Origin: Lentzea alba
Lineage (GTDB): Bacteria > Actinomycetota > Actinomycetes > Mycobacteriales > Pseudonocardiaceae
Length of the DNA stretch: 64,000 bases
Direction of reading: 5' to 3'
Assembly: GCF_011067745.1 (NCBI RefSeq)
Contig: NZ_JAAMPJ010000007.1
Location: 1 to 64,000, forward strand
Below, in pieces: positions 53,467 to 63,718 of this stretch (the first letter of the stretch is position 1; every line of letters starts with the position of its first letter). Under the pieces are notes generated by a model. The model saw only the letters and a list, made by a program, of their open reading frames with translations. It did not search any database and was not told the DNA's origin. Position numbers and translations under genes: made by a program.

Positions 53467-56400
53467 TCAGCTGACCGCGTAGGCCCTGGTGATCGTCTCC
53501 GTCACCGAGTTGCCCAGGACGTCGGTGGCCGTCGCGCGCAACGACGCGAAGCCCGCCGGTCCCGCGGGAATCTCCAGCTTCCCGCCGGCGACCTTGACAC
53601 TGCGCCACGTGGCGCCGTAGTCGTAGGACACCTCCACGCCGATCGACCGCACACGCGCGGCCCGTGCACCGGGCTGATGCGCGACGGACACCGTGCCACT
53701 CACCGCACCGTGCGCGGTGTTGCGATCGTCGAGGTTCAGCGCGTACCTGATGTCGAGCAACGGCAACGCCGTCCGCTCATCGGTGCCGGACCGCGAGTGG
53801 AACCTCCACTCCGAGCGCACCGCGGGAGACAGTGCCGGGTCGAGGTTTCCGGACGGCCGCACGGCCTGGGCGGTGAGGGTGAACCACCCCGGCCCGGAAG
53901 GCACCTCGAACGTTCCGAGCGCGGGCCGGTCACCGCGGGCGATCTCCTTGCCGTCCCGTGACAACACGGTCGTCCCGGTGTGCAACGGGGTGAAGAAGCT
54001 GGCCGTGGCGGGATCGCTGTCGGAGAACATCGGGATCGTCAGACTGATCCGGTCGCGTGAGCGGTACGCCCACGGCAGCGGTTTGCCGTCCTGCCGCGAG
54101 ATCGGCGGCGTGGTCAGCTCCGGCCCGAACGGCGCGGCGAAGACGCGGGAGGTCCGCTTCTCCCCCGCCTCGAGCTGCACAGGCAACGTGATCTCCGCGT
54201 GCAACTGGTCCTCGTTGTCCAGATATCCGCCGGTGTCGGCCAGCTGCACCCCGACGCCGGGCGTGACGTGGTCCGTGCGGCGCTGCGGCCACTTCGACTC
54301 CACCTCCGCCCCTGCACGCATCAGCCCGAGACCCCATGACGCGACACCGAATCGGTACGTCCCCGGCGGCATGGTGTCGATCAGCCTGCGTTCGATCCGG
54401 CCGAGGCCCGCCCTGGCGAACGTGAAGTCGTACCCGCCGGGCAGACCACCCTTGACCTCCCGCCCGAGGAAGTACGACACCGGGCTGTTCGCCCGCACGG
54501 ACAACGTGGCCTGCACGGTCCGTTGCGCCATCAGGTCCTGCACGCGGCGCAGATCCGCCGCGTTGTAGACGAGGCCGGTCGGCAACTCGGGTTCGGCGTC
54601 CGGGTCCGAGTCAACGGTGGGCATGAAGAAGGAGAGCACCGCACGCGCGCCCTTCTGCTTCAGCAGCTTCACCCCGTCCATCAGCTGCTCACCCGGCGGG
54701 TACACCGGGTCGTCCCAGCTCTTCGGTGTGATCACCGCGATCGCGCCGGAAACGTCACCGGCGGCCTCGATCGACGCCCGGTCCGCCTCACCGACGCCGA
54801 CCAGCCGGCCGGTGTGCGTGCCCGTGAAGTCGTTGGTCCACGGGAAGTACGTGTCCCCCAACTCGAAGCCTCCGGCCCCGTTCACCGTCGCCAGCGCCCA
54901 CGGGTGGTTCCAGTAGCTGAGGCTCGTCACCGTCAGGCCGCGCATCTGAGGGCCGGCGACGCTGTACAGCCGCGCGCCTTCCCTGGGCACACCACCGCGC
55001 AGAATGCCCGCGAACTCCATCGGCCCGGACTCGTCGGGGTCGGACATGAGTCCGATCCCGCCACCCGGCTGCGGCCGCGCGTCCGGGTCGTCCAGGCGGA
55101 CCGTGATCGGCTTTCCCGCTGCGGTGTTCGCGTCGACGTCGGTGTCCTTGGAGATCTCCACCCGCTGGGCGAACATCGTGTCGTTGCCGGCCGTGTCCAC
55201 GATGAGCCCGAACACCCGGTACGGGCCGTTCGCCACGGTGAGGGTCACCGAGTCGGTGGAGGTGGAGGTGAAGTCCGCGTACGCCTGGCCGGTGCGTTCG
55301 TTCTGCGCGATGACCAGTGACTGGAACGTCTCGCCGGACCTCGGCGGGACCTTCACGGTCAACGTCCGCCGCTCGCCGTTGAACTGGCCTGTCACCGGAG
55401 TGTTCAGCACCACGTCCCCGCCACGCGCCCGCAGCACTCCGGTGACATCGCCCGCCGGTTGCGCGGACGGACGCGCGGTCACGGTGACCGCCGCCGAACC
55501 GCCCGCCGGAACGGTCACCGACTTCGCCACCGAAAGGACGTCCTGGCGGTCGACGTCCAGGTCCAGCGCGAGCGTGACCGGAGTGCTCCCGGAGTTGACG
55601 TAGGTGATCTTGCGGGTCGACTCGGCCGTACCCCACACCGCACCGAACCCGGCCACGCCCTCGGCCCGCACCTGTTGCGCGACACCGCGGGCGATGTCGA
55701 GCCTGCCCGCGCCCTGGGCCAGCGTGGAGATGCCCGGCAGGCGCCGGGACGACCCGATCAGGACGCTCTTGATCTGCTCGCCGGTCCAGTCGGGGTGTTG
55801 CTGCGCGAGGATCGCGGCGGCACCGGCGACGTGCGGGGACGCCATCGACGTGCCGGAGATCCGCGCATACCTGTCGCCCATGGCGTACTCGGGGAACGTC
55901 CCGGCCGCCCGCGCGGCGACGATGTCCGTGCCCGGCCCGGCGATCTCCGGCTTCAGCCCGAAGTCACCCCGCCTCGGTCCCCGGCTGGAGCTGGTGCTCA
56001 GCTCGTCCCGCTTGGTCACGTTGGCCACCGTGAGCGCCCGGTCCGCGGCGGCGGGCGAGCTCACGGACTCGCGCGCCCCGTTGTTGCCCGCCGCGACGAC
56101 GAACAGCGCGCCACTGGACTCGGAGAGCTGGTTCACCGCCTGGGACATCAGATCCGTGCCGTCGGTGACGCTGCCGCCGATGCTCATGTTGACCACGTCG
56201 GCGCCCTGTTCGACGGCCCACCGCATGCCGTTGAGGATCCAGTCCTCCCGGCCGCCGTCCTGGCCGAGCACCTTGCCGACCAGCAGCCGTGCGCCGGGTG
56301 CGACGCCCTGGTAGCGCCCCTGCGACGCCGCGCCGCTGCCCGCGATCGTGCTCGCCACGTGGGTGCCGTGCCCGTCCGTGTCCTGCACGCCCTCGCCGGT

Positions 56401-57057
56401 GAAGTCGGCCGACGAGTCCACAACGGACTTCAGGTCCGGGTGTTCCCGGTCGTACCCGCTGTCCAGCACGGCGACCTTCACCCCGTCGCCGCGAAATCCT
56501 GCCTGCCACGCCTTCGGTGCGCCGATCTGCTTCACACTCTCGTCGAGAGCGGGCCGAACGCGGCCGTTGAGCCAGATCTTCTCCTGAGCAGCCGCGACAC
56601 TGGCCGAGCCGCGCTCACGCCACCGTTGCGCCGCCTCGGTCTTCGGGGTGTAGACCGCCGTGACGCCCGTGCTCAGGGCGCGCGCGGCGGAGCTGGTCAC
56701 GATCGTCGGCACCGTGGGCTCGTGCCGGTCGTCGTAACCCTGCTGGACGAGCCCTGTCACGTCGAACAACCGCCGGTCCAGCTTGTCCGCCTCGAGGTCC
56801 GCGACGGCGTCCTCGGGCACCACGTGGTCGTGGCCGTCGAGCCGGTAGCGCCAGGCGCGCAGTCGCTCCCGGCCTTTCGCCATCCGCACGGACGCGACCC
56901 GGTCGCCCTCGACGACCACCTGGTCGCCCGTGATCAGCGTGACGACTCCGGGCGTGGCCGCGGCTTGCGGCACACCCGCGCTCGCCGTCGCAGACGTCGC
57001 GACCACGACGGAGAGCAGGAGCACGGCCACCAACGCCGCGCTTCGTTTTCTGTACAT
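53467..57057 (-). CDS. Secreted subtilisin-like (S8) serine peptidase
   Basis: About 1196 residues. Starts MYRKRSAALVAVLLLSVVVA; ATG 57057 is preferred over the in-frame ATG 57063 because GAAGGA lies 5 nt before it. The sequence has a signal peptide, a prodomain (about 35-165), and the peptidase with a full triad: Asp in VAVLDSGYD, His in DTDGHGTHVAS, Ser in SGTSMASPHVAG, and oxyanion Asn in AAGNNG. The remaining 700 residues are beta-sandwich modules, including a region that resembles a PA-like insert (GAIAVITPKSWDDP). No LPXTG anchor is visible. It is an extracellular protease for nutrition or processing of secreted proteins. Confidence 0.93.
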   Translation of the reverse strand: MYRKRSAALVAVLLLSVVVATSATASAGVPQAAATPGVVTLITGDQVVVEGDRVASVRMAKGRERLRAWRYRLDGHDHVVPEDAVADLEADKLDRRLFDVTGLVQQGYDDRHEPTVPTIVTSSAARALSTGVTAVYTPKTEAAQRWRERGSASVAAAQEKIWLNGRVRPALDESVKQIGAPKAWQAGFRGDGVKVAVLDSGYDREHPDLKSVVDSSADFTGEGVQDTDGHGTHVASTIAGSGAASQGRYQGVAPGARLLVGKVLGQDGGREDWILNGMRWAVEQGADVVNMSIGGSVTDGTDLMSQAVNQLSESSGALFVVAAGNNGARESVSSPAAADRALTVANVTKRDELSTSSSRGPRRGDFGLKPEIAGPGTDIVAARAAGTFPEYAMGDRYARISGTSMASPHVAGAAAILAQQHPDWTGEQIKSVLIGSSRRLPGISTLAQGAGRLDIARGVAQQVRAEGVAGFGAVWGTAESTRKITYVNSGSTPVTLALDLDVDRQDVLSVAKSVTVPAGGSAAVTVTARPSAQPAGDVTGVLRARGGDVVLNTPVTGQFNGERRTLTVKVPPRSGETFQSLVIAQNERTGQAYADFTSTSTDSVTLTVANGPYRVFGLIVDTAGNDTMFAQRVEISKDTDVDANTAAGKPITVRLDDPDARPQPGGGIGLMSDPDESGPMEFAGILRGGVPREGARLYSVAGPQMRGLTVTSLSYWNHPWALATVNGAGGFELGDTYFPWTNDFTGTHTGRLVGVGEADRASIEAAGDVSGAIAVITPKSWDDPVYPPGEQLMDGVKLLKQKGARAVLSFFMPTVDSDPDAEPELPTGLVYNAADLRRVQDLMAQRTVQATLSVRANSPVSYFLGREVKGGLPGGYDFTFARAGLGRIERRLIDTMPPGTYRFGVASWGLGLMRAGAEVESKWPQRRTDHVTPGVGVQLADTGGYLDNEDQLHAEITLPVQLEAGEKRTSRVFAAPFGPELTTPPISRQDGKPLPWAYRSRDRISLTIPMFSDSDPATASFFTPLHTGTTVLSRDGKEIARGDRPALGTFEVPSGPGWFTLTAQAVRPSGNLDPALSPAVRSEWRFHSRSGTDERTALPLLDIRYALNLDDRNTAHGAVSGTVSVAHQPGARAARVRSIGVEVSYDYGATWRSVKVAGGKLEIPAGPAGFASLRATATDVLGNSVTETITRAYAVS

Positions 57058-57197
57058 GCGCATCCTTCGAGCGGGGAACTGCCGAGTCCCCGAACGTAGG
57101 GTGCTCGCTGCGCCGTGTCTGCGATCTTCATGACCTCTTCACAACCGGGATTCTCGCCGCTCACAACGAAAATGAACCAAAGCCCCGAACCGTGCTG

Positions 57198-57540
57198 TCA
57201 GCGGTCGAGCAGTTCCAGGAACCGCTCGAGCAACATGTCCCGGTACTCCTCCTGCGTCCATCCGCAGTCCCGCACCAGCAACGTGTAGGCGCTGTCCTGC
57301 GCGGTGACCCAGCGCAGATCGACGGTGCGGTCGACGTCGTCGGGAAGCCGGCAGAACCCCCACTCCACCAACCGGTGGATCAGGCGGCGTCCCTCCTCCC
57401 GCATGTCCTCGATCCTCTTGCGGTAGGCCGGCGCGAGCACCGGGTCGGTGTTCGCGCCTTCCACGAAGGCCGACCACATGCCGGCACTGCGCCCGTTGGC
57501 GTCCGTCAGCGTCGCGGCGACGAGCGCGAGCGCGTCTCGG
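57198..57540 (-). pseudogene. TetR-family regulator, C-terminal remnant
   Basis: The minus strand reads [56 protein letters not shown] and [12 protein letters not shown], the ligand-binding half of a TetR regulator. The helix-turn-helix half is missing and the frame is joined upstream directly to IS DNA at about 57540. Confidence 0.75.
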
Positions 57541-57850
57541 AGCGTTCTCCCGCGCCATCCGCTCGATCAACGCCACGACGGTGTCATCAACCCGCGGGCG
57601 CCCAGTCCGGTTCGGGTAGGTCCACTTCTTCGCGACCAAACGCCGATGCCAACTCAACACGGTCCCGGAGACACCAGCCGGTGATCCCGCAACCAGACAG
57701 GCAGTCGCCGTACCAACGCGGCCAGCACCGCACGATCGGCCCAATCCAACCGAGGACGACGATGACCTCGACGCAACACCGAGACCTCGTGCCGCAACAC
57801 CGACAACTCCACGTCCTTGGCCACCGAAGACCGGCCGAGCAGAACCCCAC
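57541..57850 (-). mobile_element. Truncated DDE transposase (IS copy 2)
   Basis: Reads [20 protein letters not shown], then [32 protein letters not shown] and, in another frame, [20 protein letters not shown] and LIERMAREN. It matches the 43870-44433 copy closely but stops 33 codons earlier, at the MAREN block, where TetR sequence begins. Same strand as copy 1, equally lacking the catalytic core. Confidence 0.85.
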
Positions 57851-57919
57851 TTTGCCTAACCGGTTCTCTCGACCATGACGCCGACCGGGAGTCCATTTCG
57901 GTGATCCCGAGTACTCGAG

Positions 57920-58735
57920 TCATTCGCCCGGTGTGCCGAACGCCGCGAGCGAAACAGGTTGCCAGTCGCGCCAGGTCTGCAGTCGTTCCTGGTACAGCTC
58001 TTCGATCTTGGGGAAGAGGCGCCCCAGGAGGAGCCGGCGCGGCGGGTGCTCCGCATCGACGAGGGCGAGGATGGCCGGTTTTGTGGCGGTGGCCTCGCCG
58101 ATCTCGAACACCACAGCGTTCTCGATGCGAGCCTGTGCGTAGTCCGGCAATTCGGCGCTGTAGCGTGATCCGCGGTCAAGCCAATCGGTCGCGTAGGGGC
58201 CAGGTTCGACGCAGGTGACATGGATTCCGAAGCCTTCGACCTCCTGCCACAGCGACTCGGAGAGGCCTTCGAGCGCCCACTTGGAAGCGTGGTAGGCACC
58301 GATGCCGGGGTAGGAGCGGAGGCCGCCCTCGCTGGTCACCTGGAGCAGATGTCCGCTGCTCTGGCGCCGCAGGACGGGCAGGACCGCCTGGGTGACCCAG
58401 ACCGCGCCGAAGAAGTTGGTCTCCATCTGCTGACGCAGTTCACGTTCCGAGACTTCCTCGACCATGCCGAAGTGACCGTAGCCGGCGTTGTTGACGACGA
58501 CGTCGATGCGTCCGAAGCGCTCGACCGCACTGTCGACCGCGGCGAAAGCACCCTCGCGGTCGGTGACATCGAGTTCCAGCGTCAACACGGACCCGGAGAA
58601 GCGTTCCTCGAGGTCCTTGAGCGCCTCGAGGTTGCGGGCGGTGGCGACCACGCGGTCACCACGCTCCAGGGCAGCCTCCGCCCAGAGGCGACCGAAGCCG
58701 GTCGACGTGCCGGTGACAAACCAAACTTTGCTCAT
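57920..58735 (-). CDS. SDR family oxidoreductase
   Basis: A 271-aa classical short-chain dehydrogenase from ATG 58735 ([20 protein letters not shown]). Cofactor loop [14 protein letters not shown], and catalytic YHASK with Ser in VTSEGG. The specific loop [17 protein letters not shown] is common in the NAD(P)H-dependent oxidoreductases of the actinobacterial group. Its substrate is unknown. It is divergent from the LysR gene with 49 bp between starts, a typical regulator/target arrangement. Confidence 0.92.
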   Translation of the reverse strand: MSKVWFVTGTSTGFGRLWAEAALERGDRVVATARNLEALKDLEERFSGSVLTLELDVTDREGAFAAVDSAVERFGRIDVVVNNAGYGHFGMVEEVSERELRQQMETNFFGAVWVTQAVLPVLRRQSSGHLLQVTSEGGLRSYPGIGAYHASKWALEGLSESLWQEVEGFGIHVTCVEPGPYATDWLDRGSRYSAELPDYAQARIENAVVFEIGEATATKPAILALVDAEHPPRRLLLGRLFPKIEELYQERLQTWRDWQPVSLAAFGTPGE

Positions 58736-58784
58736 GAACCGAGTCTGACCCCGGCATCGACATGCCACCAGAGAAAGTCGATCA

Positions 58785-59768
58785 ATGCAGATATTCCAGG
58801 CTGGCATACTGGAGGACGTGCTCCTCGACGTTCATCCCCAACTGCTGCGGGCACTGCGGGCGGTGTTCGAGACCGGATCGCTCACCGCGGCCTCGGAACG
58901 CCTGGGGTTCACGCAGTCGGCGTTGTCCAAGCAGATCGCCGCGCTCGAGGCGGCCGCCGGCACCCGGCTGTTCGACCGGGGCCCCCGCGGTGTCGCGCCG
59001 ACCGCGGCGGGCGCTCGGCTGGCCAGGCGGGCGGCGGCGATTCTGGACCAGTACGAAGTCGCGCAGCGCGAACTCGAAGACCTACCGGTGCCGCTCGGTG
59101 GCCGGATCGCACTCGGCGGCTTCCCGACCACGGCCCTGCGGCTGGTGCCCCGCACGATCGCCAGGGTCCGCACCGACCACCCGTCGATCGAGATCGAGTT
59201 CCTGGAGTCGTCGACGCCGGTGCAGATCCGGAGATTGCGGGCCGGCCGCCTGGATCTCGCGATCCTGGCATCCGGGGAGGACCTGCCAGGGTGGGACCTC
59301 ACCGGCATCGAGGTCGACCCGCTGCCCTCCGGCACGCTCATGCTCGCGGTAGGTCGTCGGCACCGGCTGGCCGGTGTGCGGCGAGTACCGGTCACCGAGC
59401 TTGCGCAAGAGGAGTGGATCGTCGGCAGAGGAGCACGCGGGGAACCGCAGTTCGGCGCCTGGCCGACGGTGTCGGAGCCCCGTGTGGTGGCTGAGCTCGG
59501 TGATTGGTCCGCGCGGTTCGGGTTCGTCGCCGCCGGGCTCGGGATCACGACGATCCCGCGCCTTGCCGCCACCACCTTGCCGGACGGAATCGTCTGCGTC
59601 GAGGTCGACGACCCGGGCTGGGCAGGCCGCTCGATGGGGCTCGCGTGGATCGGAAGCCTCACCGGTCCGGCCGCCGCCGTCCGTGCGACGCTGATCGAGG
59701 AAGCACGCCTGATCGCCGAGGGCCGGTCGGGAGCGTCCGGGCGTTCGCATCGCGATTCCGCACGCTGA
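58785..59768 (+). CDS. LysR-type transcriptional regulator
   Basis: A 327-aa LysR protein. The winged HTH at about 12-75 is LLRALRAVFETGSLTAASER, LGFTQSALSKQIAALEAAAG and RLFDRGPRGVAPTAAG. An effector domain follows (about 95-300) with RIALGGFPTTALRLVPRTIA. Start is uncertain: ATG 58785 is used; GTG 58818 has GGAGGA too close upstream. It most likely controls the divergent SDR gene through the 49-bp intergenic region. Confidence 0.92.
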   Translation: MQIFQAGILEDVLLDVHPQLLRALRAVFETGSLTAASERLGFTQSALSKQIAALEAAAGTRLFDRGPRGVAPTAAGARLARRAAAILDQYEVAQRELEDLPVPLGGRIALGGFPTTALRLVPRTIARVRTDHPSIEIEFLESSTPVQIRRLRAGRLDLAILASGEDLPGWDLTGIEVDPLPSGTLMLAVGRRHRLAGVRRVPVTELAQEEWIVGRGARGEPQFGAWPTVSEPRVVAELGDWSARFGFVAAGLGITTIPRLAATTLPDGIVCVEVDDPGWAGRSMGLAWIGSLTGPAAAVRATLIEEARLIAEGRSGASGRSHRDSAR

Positions 59769-59832
59769 GCCGGCGTCCGGTTCCGGCGTGATCAACCGGT
59801 GGCGGCGAGCGCCGACGACCTGCGCCACTGCC

Positions 59833-62007
59833 CTACAGCAGCTTGTCCTGCGTGATGGGCAGGTCTCGGACGCGCCGGCCGGTGGCGTGGTAGATCGCGT
59901 TGCCGATCGCGGCGGGTACGCCCGTGATCGGTGTCTCGCCGAAGCCACGTGCGCCCAACGCGGTGCTGCCGGGATCGGGTTCGTCGACGAACAGCGCCTC
60001 CAGTGCGGGAGGCGCGTCCGCGCACACCGGCACCAGGTAGGTCGACAGGTTGGGGTTGACCACCCTGCCGGTGTTCCGGTCGTAGACGGTGTGCTCCATC
60101 AACGCGTGGCCGATTCCCCACGTGACGCCGCCGATCACCTGCCCGCGCGCGGTGCGGCGGTTCATCACCCTGCCGATGTCGTGGGCTGTGACCACCCGTG
60201 TCACCCGCACCGAACCCAGTCGCGCGTGGACACGGACTTCCGCGAACACGACGCCGTAGGAGAGTCCGGGAAGGTTCGGCACGCTGCCCGTCGCCTCGAC
60301 CGGTTTACCGGACCTGCTCACCACGGCGCGGTAGCTGTCCCGGCGCTCGTGGTTCCTGGTGTGGATCAGGTGACCGTGCCTGGTTTCCACTTCGTCGGAC
60401 GGGACGCCGAACAGCGGGGACCGGTCGTCGGCCACAGCGAGTCTCACCACCGCGTCCCGTGCGGCTCTGGCCGCTCGGTCCACCGAGCCGCAGACGCTGG
60501 CGATGGTGGCCGACGCTGCCGACACACCGGCGACAGGCAGGGCTGTGTCGCCGATGTGCGCCTGGACAGCGTCGAGCGGAACGCCCATCGCGTCGGCGAC
60601 GATCTGGCTGACGATCGTGTACGTGCCGGTGCCGATGTCCTGGGTGGCCACGCGGAGCACGGCTTTGCCGTCGAGACCGACTGTGACTGAGGCAGTGGAC
60701 GGCATGGCGGCGAAGGTGTGCATCTCTGTGGCCATCCCCCACCCGACGTACTCGTCGCCGTCCTTCGTCGCGCCCGGCCTGCGTTTGCGCTGCGACCAGC
60801 CGAACGCCCGGGAGGCCAGGTCGTAGCACTGGAGCAGGTGCTTGCTGCCGAACCGCTGGCCGGTCTCCTGGTTGAACTCGGTGTGGTTGCGCCTGCGCAG
60901 TTCCAGCGGGTCCATGTCCAGTGCCCAGCTGAGTTCGTCGAGGGCGGTTTCCAGTCCGAAGTGGGCGGTCGTCTCCGGCGAACGCATGTAGCTGGACGTG
61001 GCGACGTCGAGCCGCACGCCCTCCTGCCTGATGTGCAGGTTCGGGCAGTCGTAGAGAAAACGGGCCGACTCGCAGGTGTTGAAGATCGACTCGTCGGTGT
61101 TGCTCAACTGAGCGGTTGTCGTGGTGAGGAGGGCGGTCAGCTTCCCCGCGCGGGTGGCGCCGAGCCGGATGTGCTGACGGAACTCCGATCGATGACCAGC
61201 CATCGTGTACATCTGGGCGCGGCTGAGGACCAGCCGGACCGGGCGGCGCAGAATCCGCGCCGCCGCGGCGTTGATGATGGTGTGTGACCAGACCGGCCCC
61301 TTCGCACCGAAACCGCCGCCCAGATACGGTGCCACCACCCTGACGTTCTCGGTCTGCAGCGCGAAGACGGCGGCGATCACCCCCTTGGTGAGGTTCACCC
61401 CTTGCGCCGTCTCGTGCAGCGTCAACCGGTCGCCGTCCCACTGCGCCGTCGTGGCGTGCGGCTCGATCGGGTTGTGATGCCGGGTGGCACTCGAACAGCG
61501 CGCTTCCACACAGATCTCCGCCTGCGCCCAAGCCGCTGCGGCGTCACCGCGCTGGAACTCGTTGCGCCGGTCGCGAAACGGTGGCGGCAGGTACGGTGAC
61601 TCAGCCGCATCGTCGATCACCGCTCGCGGCCGCTCGGCGCGGTAGCGGACGGCCACCAGGGTGGCGGCCCCGTGCGCCTGTTCGACCGTGTGCGCGACCA
61701 CGATCGCCACGGGCTGACCGGCGTGATGAATCACCGTGTCCTGCATCGGGATGAACCCCTTGAGGTAGGGGAACGGCGGCACGGTCAGCCGCGGCATGTC
61801 GCGATGGGTCAGCACGGCGACCACGCCCGGATGAGCCAGCGCGGCCGACGTGTCGATGTCCGTCACCTCGCCCTTCGTCACCTCGCTCGTCACCAGGAAC
61901 CCGTGCAGGGCACCGGGAACCGGGTTGTCCGCCGGATACCGGGCGGCACCGGTCACCTTGGCCCGGCCGTCGACCCGCGCGACCGGACGTCCCACCAGAC
62001 TCGTCAT
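59833..62007 (-). CDS. Molybdopterin-binding subunit of aldehyde oxidase/xanthine dehydrogenase family (PaoC-like)
   Basis: A 724-aa large subunit. It contains the N-terminal Ald_Xan_dh domain (GRPVARVDGRAKVTGAARYP), Mo-binding blocks GGGFGAKG and RSPETTAHFGLETALDELSW, and the C-terminal GARGFGETPITGVPAAIGNA carrying the catalytic Glu. The start overlaps the end of the FAD subunit by 4 bp (ATGA), so three subunits are co-translated. Known relative: E. coli PaoABC, a periplasmic aldehyde oxidase. The substrate is an aromatic or aliphatic aldehyde by analogy. Confidence 0.93.
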   Translation of the reverse strand: MTSLVGRPVARVDGRAKVTGAARYPADNPVPGALHGFLVTSEVTKGEVTDIDTSAALAHPGVVAVLTHRDMPRLTVPPFPYLKGFIPMQDTVIHHAGQPVAIVVAHTVEQAHGAATLVAVRYRAERPRAVIDDAAESPYLPPPFRDRRNEFQRGDAAAAWAQAEICVEARCSSATRHHNPIEPHATTAQWDGDRLTLHETAQGVNLTKGVIAAVFALQTENVRVVAPYLGGGFGAKGPVWSHTIINAAAARILRRPVRLVLSRAQMYTMAGHRSEFRQHIRLGATRAGKLTALLTTTTAQLSNTDESIFNTCESARFLYDCPNLHIRQEGVRLDVATSSYMRSPETTAHFGLETALDELSWALDMDPLELRRRNHTEFNQETGQRFGSKHLLQCYDLASRAFGWSQRKRRPGATKDGDEYVGWGMATEMHTFAAMPSTASVTVGLDGKAVLRVATQDIGTGTYTIVSQIVADAMGVPLDAVQAHIGDTALPVAGVSAASATIASVCGSVDRAARAARDAVVRLAVADDRSPLFGVPSDEVETRHGHLIHTRNHERRDSYRAVVSRSGKPVEATGSVPNLPGLSYGVVFAEVRVHARLGSVRVTRVVTAHDIGRVMNRRTARGQVIGGVTWGIGHALMEHTVYDRNTGRVVNPNLSTYLVPVCADAPPALEALFVDEPDPGSTALGARGFGETPITGVPAAIGNAIYHATGRRVRDLPITQDKLL

Positions 62008-62987
62008 CGCAGACCTCCCAGATCGAGCACCAGCTCGACCAGCGCACGTTGCACCAGCTCGACCTTGAACGCGTTGTCCTGTCTCGGCACAGCCGCACGC
62101 ACGAGCACGCGGCCCGCCTGTTCGACCCTCTGCACCGTCAGGTTCTTCCCCCGCAGTTCCGCTTCCGCCTCGGCGGAACGCCAGGGTTTGGTCGCGATCC
62201 CGCCGAACGCCAGCCTGATGTCGCGCACGAAGTGCCCGCGCAGGTGCAGCGCGGCCGCGACCGAGACCACGGCGAACTCGAACGTGGCGCGGTCGCGCAC
62301 CTTGAGGTACCGCGACCTCGACGCGGCCGGGTACCGAGGCACCTCGACGGCGGTGATGAGCTCCGCGGGCCGCAGGGATGTTTCGATCTGCGGCGTGTCG
62401 CCGGGAAGGCGGTAGAACTCACCGACCGGAATCCGGCGCGCGCCGGCTGGTCCGAGCACGTGGACCGTCGCGTCGAGCGCCGTCAGAGCCACCGCGAGAT
62501 CCGACGGGTGAGTCGCGATGCAACTATCGCTGGTGCCCAGCACGGCATGCCCTCGGTTCCAGCCCTGCAGGGCGGGGCATCCGCTGCCGGGGACGCGCTT
62601 GTTGCAGGCCGACCCGGTGTCGCGGAAGTAGCCGCATCTCGTGCGCTGCAAGAGGTTTCCCCCGATCGTGGCCATGTTGCGCACTTGCGGCGACGCGGAT
62701 GCCAGCAGTGCCTCCGCGAGCACGGGGAAGCGAGCGCGCACCGCGTGGTGTTCGGCCACCTGTCGCATCCTGGCAAGCCCGCCGATGTGCAGGCCGCTCG
62801 CGGATTCGGTGACGCGCGACAGGTCGAGCTTGTTGACGTCGATCAGATGCGGGTGGTGCTGCACTCCGTCTTTCATAAGGTTCAGCAGATCGGTGCCACC
62901 CGCGATGAACGCCGCACCCGGCGTCCGGCCGGCCATGCGAGCAGCGTCGGCGGAGTCTCGTGCGGAGGCGTAGCTGAAGGACCTCAT
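62004..62987 (-). CDS. FAD/[4Fe-4S] subunit of aldehyde oxidase (PaoB-like)
   Basis: A 327-aa protein from ATG 62987 (MRSFSYASARDSADAARMAG). FAD-binding blocks: AFIAGGTDLLNLMKDGV and VRNMATIGGNLLQRTRCGYF. Directly after it is the Cys-rich insertion RCGYF, ACNKRVPGSGCPA and DSCIATHPSD, which in PaoB-type subunits binds an extra [4Fe-4S] cluster. Its start overlaps the iron-sulfur subunit stop and its stop overlaps the PaoC start, both by 4 bp. Confidence 0.93.
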   Translation of the reverse strand: MRSFSYASARDSADAARMAGRTPGAAFIAGGTDLLNLMKDGVQHHPHLIDVNKLDLSRVTESASGLHIGGLARMRQVAEHHAVRARFPVLAEALLASASPQVRNMATIGGNLLQRTRCGYFRDTGSACNKRVPGSGCPALQGWNRGHAVLGTSDSCIATHPSDLAVALTALDATVHVLGPAGARRIPVGEFYRLPGDTPQIETSLRPAELITAVEVPRYPAASRSRYLKVRDRATFEFAVVSVAAALHLRGHFVRDIRLAFGGIATKPWRSAEAEAELRGKNLTVQRVEQAGRVLVRAAVPRQDNAFKVELVQRALVELVLDLGGLR

Positions 62988-63610
62988 CCGCGCCCCTCCC
63001 GTGCCGCGTCGGCCACCGCCGCGACGATGTTCTGGTAGCAGGCGCAACGGCAGATGTTGCCGCTCATCCACTGCCGGATCTCTTCCTCCGACCCGGTGTG
63101 GCCTTCCCGGATGCAGGCGACCGCGGACATGATCTGTCCAGGCGTGCAACCACCGCACTGGAACGCGTCGCGACGGATGAACGCCTCTTGCACGGGGTGA
63201 AGGCGGTCGCCGTCAGCGAGTCCCTCGACAGTCGTGATGGCGCTGCCTTCACGCATCACCGCCAGCGTCAGACACGACTTGATGCGCTCGCCGTCAACAA
63301 GAACAGTGCACGCGCCACACTCCCCGCGATCGCAACCCTTCTTCGTGCCGGTCAGCGCCAGACGCTCACGGAGCGCGTCCAGCAGCGTGACCCTCGGCTC
63401 GACCGTGAGGGCGTGCTTGTGCCCGTTGACCGACAGCGTGATCTCCACGGCCTCCGATGCGTCCCCGGCCGTCGTGGGCGCGGCTGCAGAGACGGACGAG
63501 GCCGCGGACACGGGGTTAGGCACGAGGGTGGCACCGGCAGCCGCCGCAGCCGTGGACTTCAACACGGTCCGGCGCGTGGGGCTCGTCGCGGGGTGAGGTG
63601 ACTTGCGCAC
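62984..63610 (-). CDS. Tat-exported [2Fe-2S] subunit of aldehyde oxidase (PaoA-like)
   Basis: A 208-aa protein from GTG 63610, behind GGAGGAG. A Tat signal (SPTRRTVLKSTAAAAAGATL) indicates export of the folded complex. A plant-type ferredoxin domain, KKGCDRGECGACTVLVDGER with the later C, and the second cluster GGCTPGQ and NICRCACY, give the two [2Fe-2S] sites. The missing signals on the other subunits imply hitch-hiker export. It heads the operon and lies divergent from a TetR gene. Confidence 0.93.
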   Translation of the reverse strand: MRKSPHPATSPTRRTVLKSTAAAAAGATLVPNPVSAASSVSAAAPTTAGDASEAVEITLSVNGHKHALTVEPRVTLLDALRERLALTGTKKGCDRGECGACTVLVDGERIKSCLTLAVMREGSAITTVEGLADGDRLHPVQEAFIRRDAFQCGGCTPGQIMSAVACIREGHTGSEEEIRQWMSGNICRCACYQNIVAAVADAAREGRG

Positions 63611-63702
63611 CGCTCCTCCTCAGCTGGATGAATGTAGCAGCGGTATAAGAAATTGGGTAACAGCGCTAGCGTAGCCCGTCGCCCTAACGCCGACAAGCCC
63701 GT

Positions 63703-63713
63703 GATGTAACATC
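63703..63713. promoter_or_regulatory. Palindrome GATGTAACATC between paoA and tetR
   Basis: A perfect 11-bp inverted repeat (GATGT-A-ACATC) 6 bp before the TetR start and 92 bp from paoA. A candidate autoregulatory operator; related half-sites in the 108-bp region were not found. Confidence 0.4.
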
Positions 63714-63718
63714 GCTAT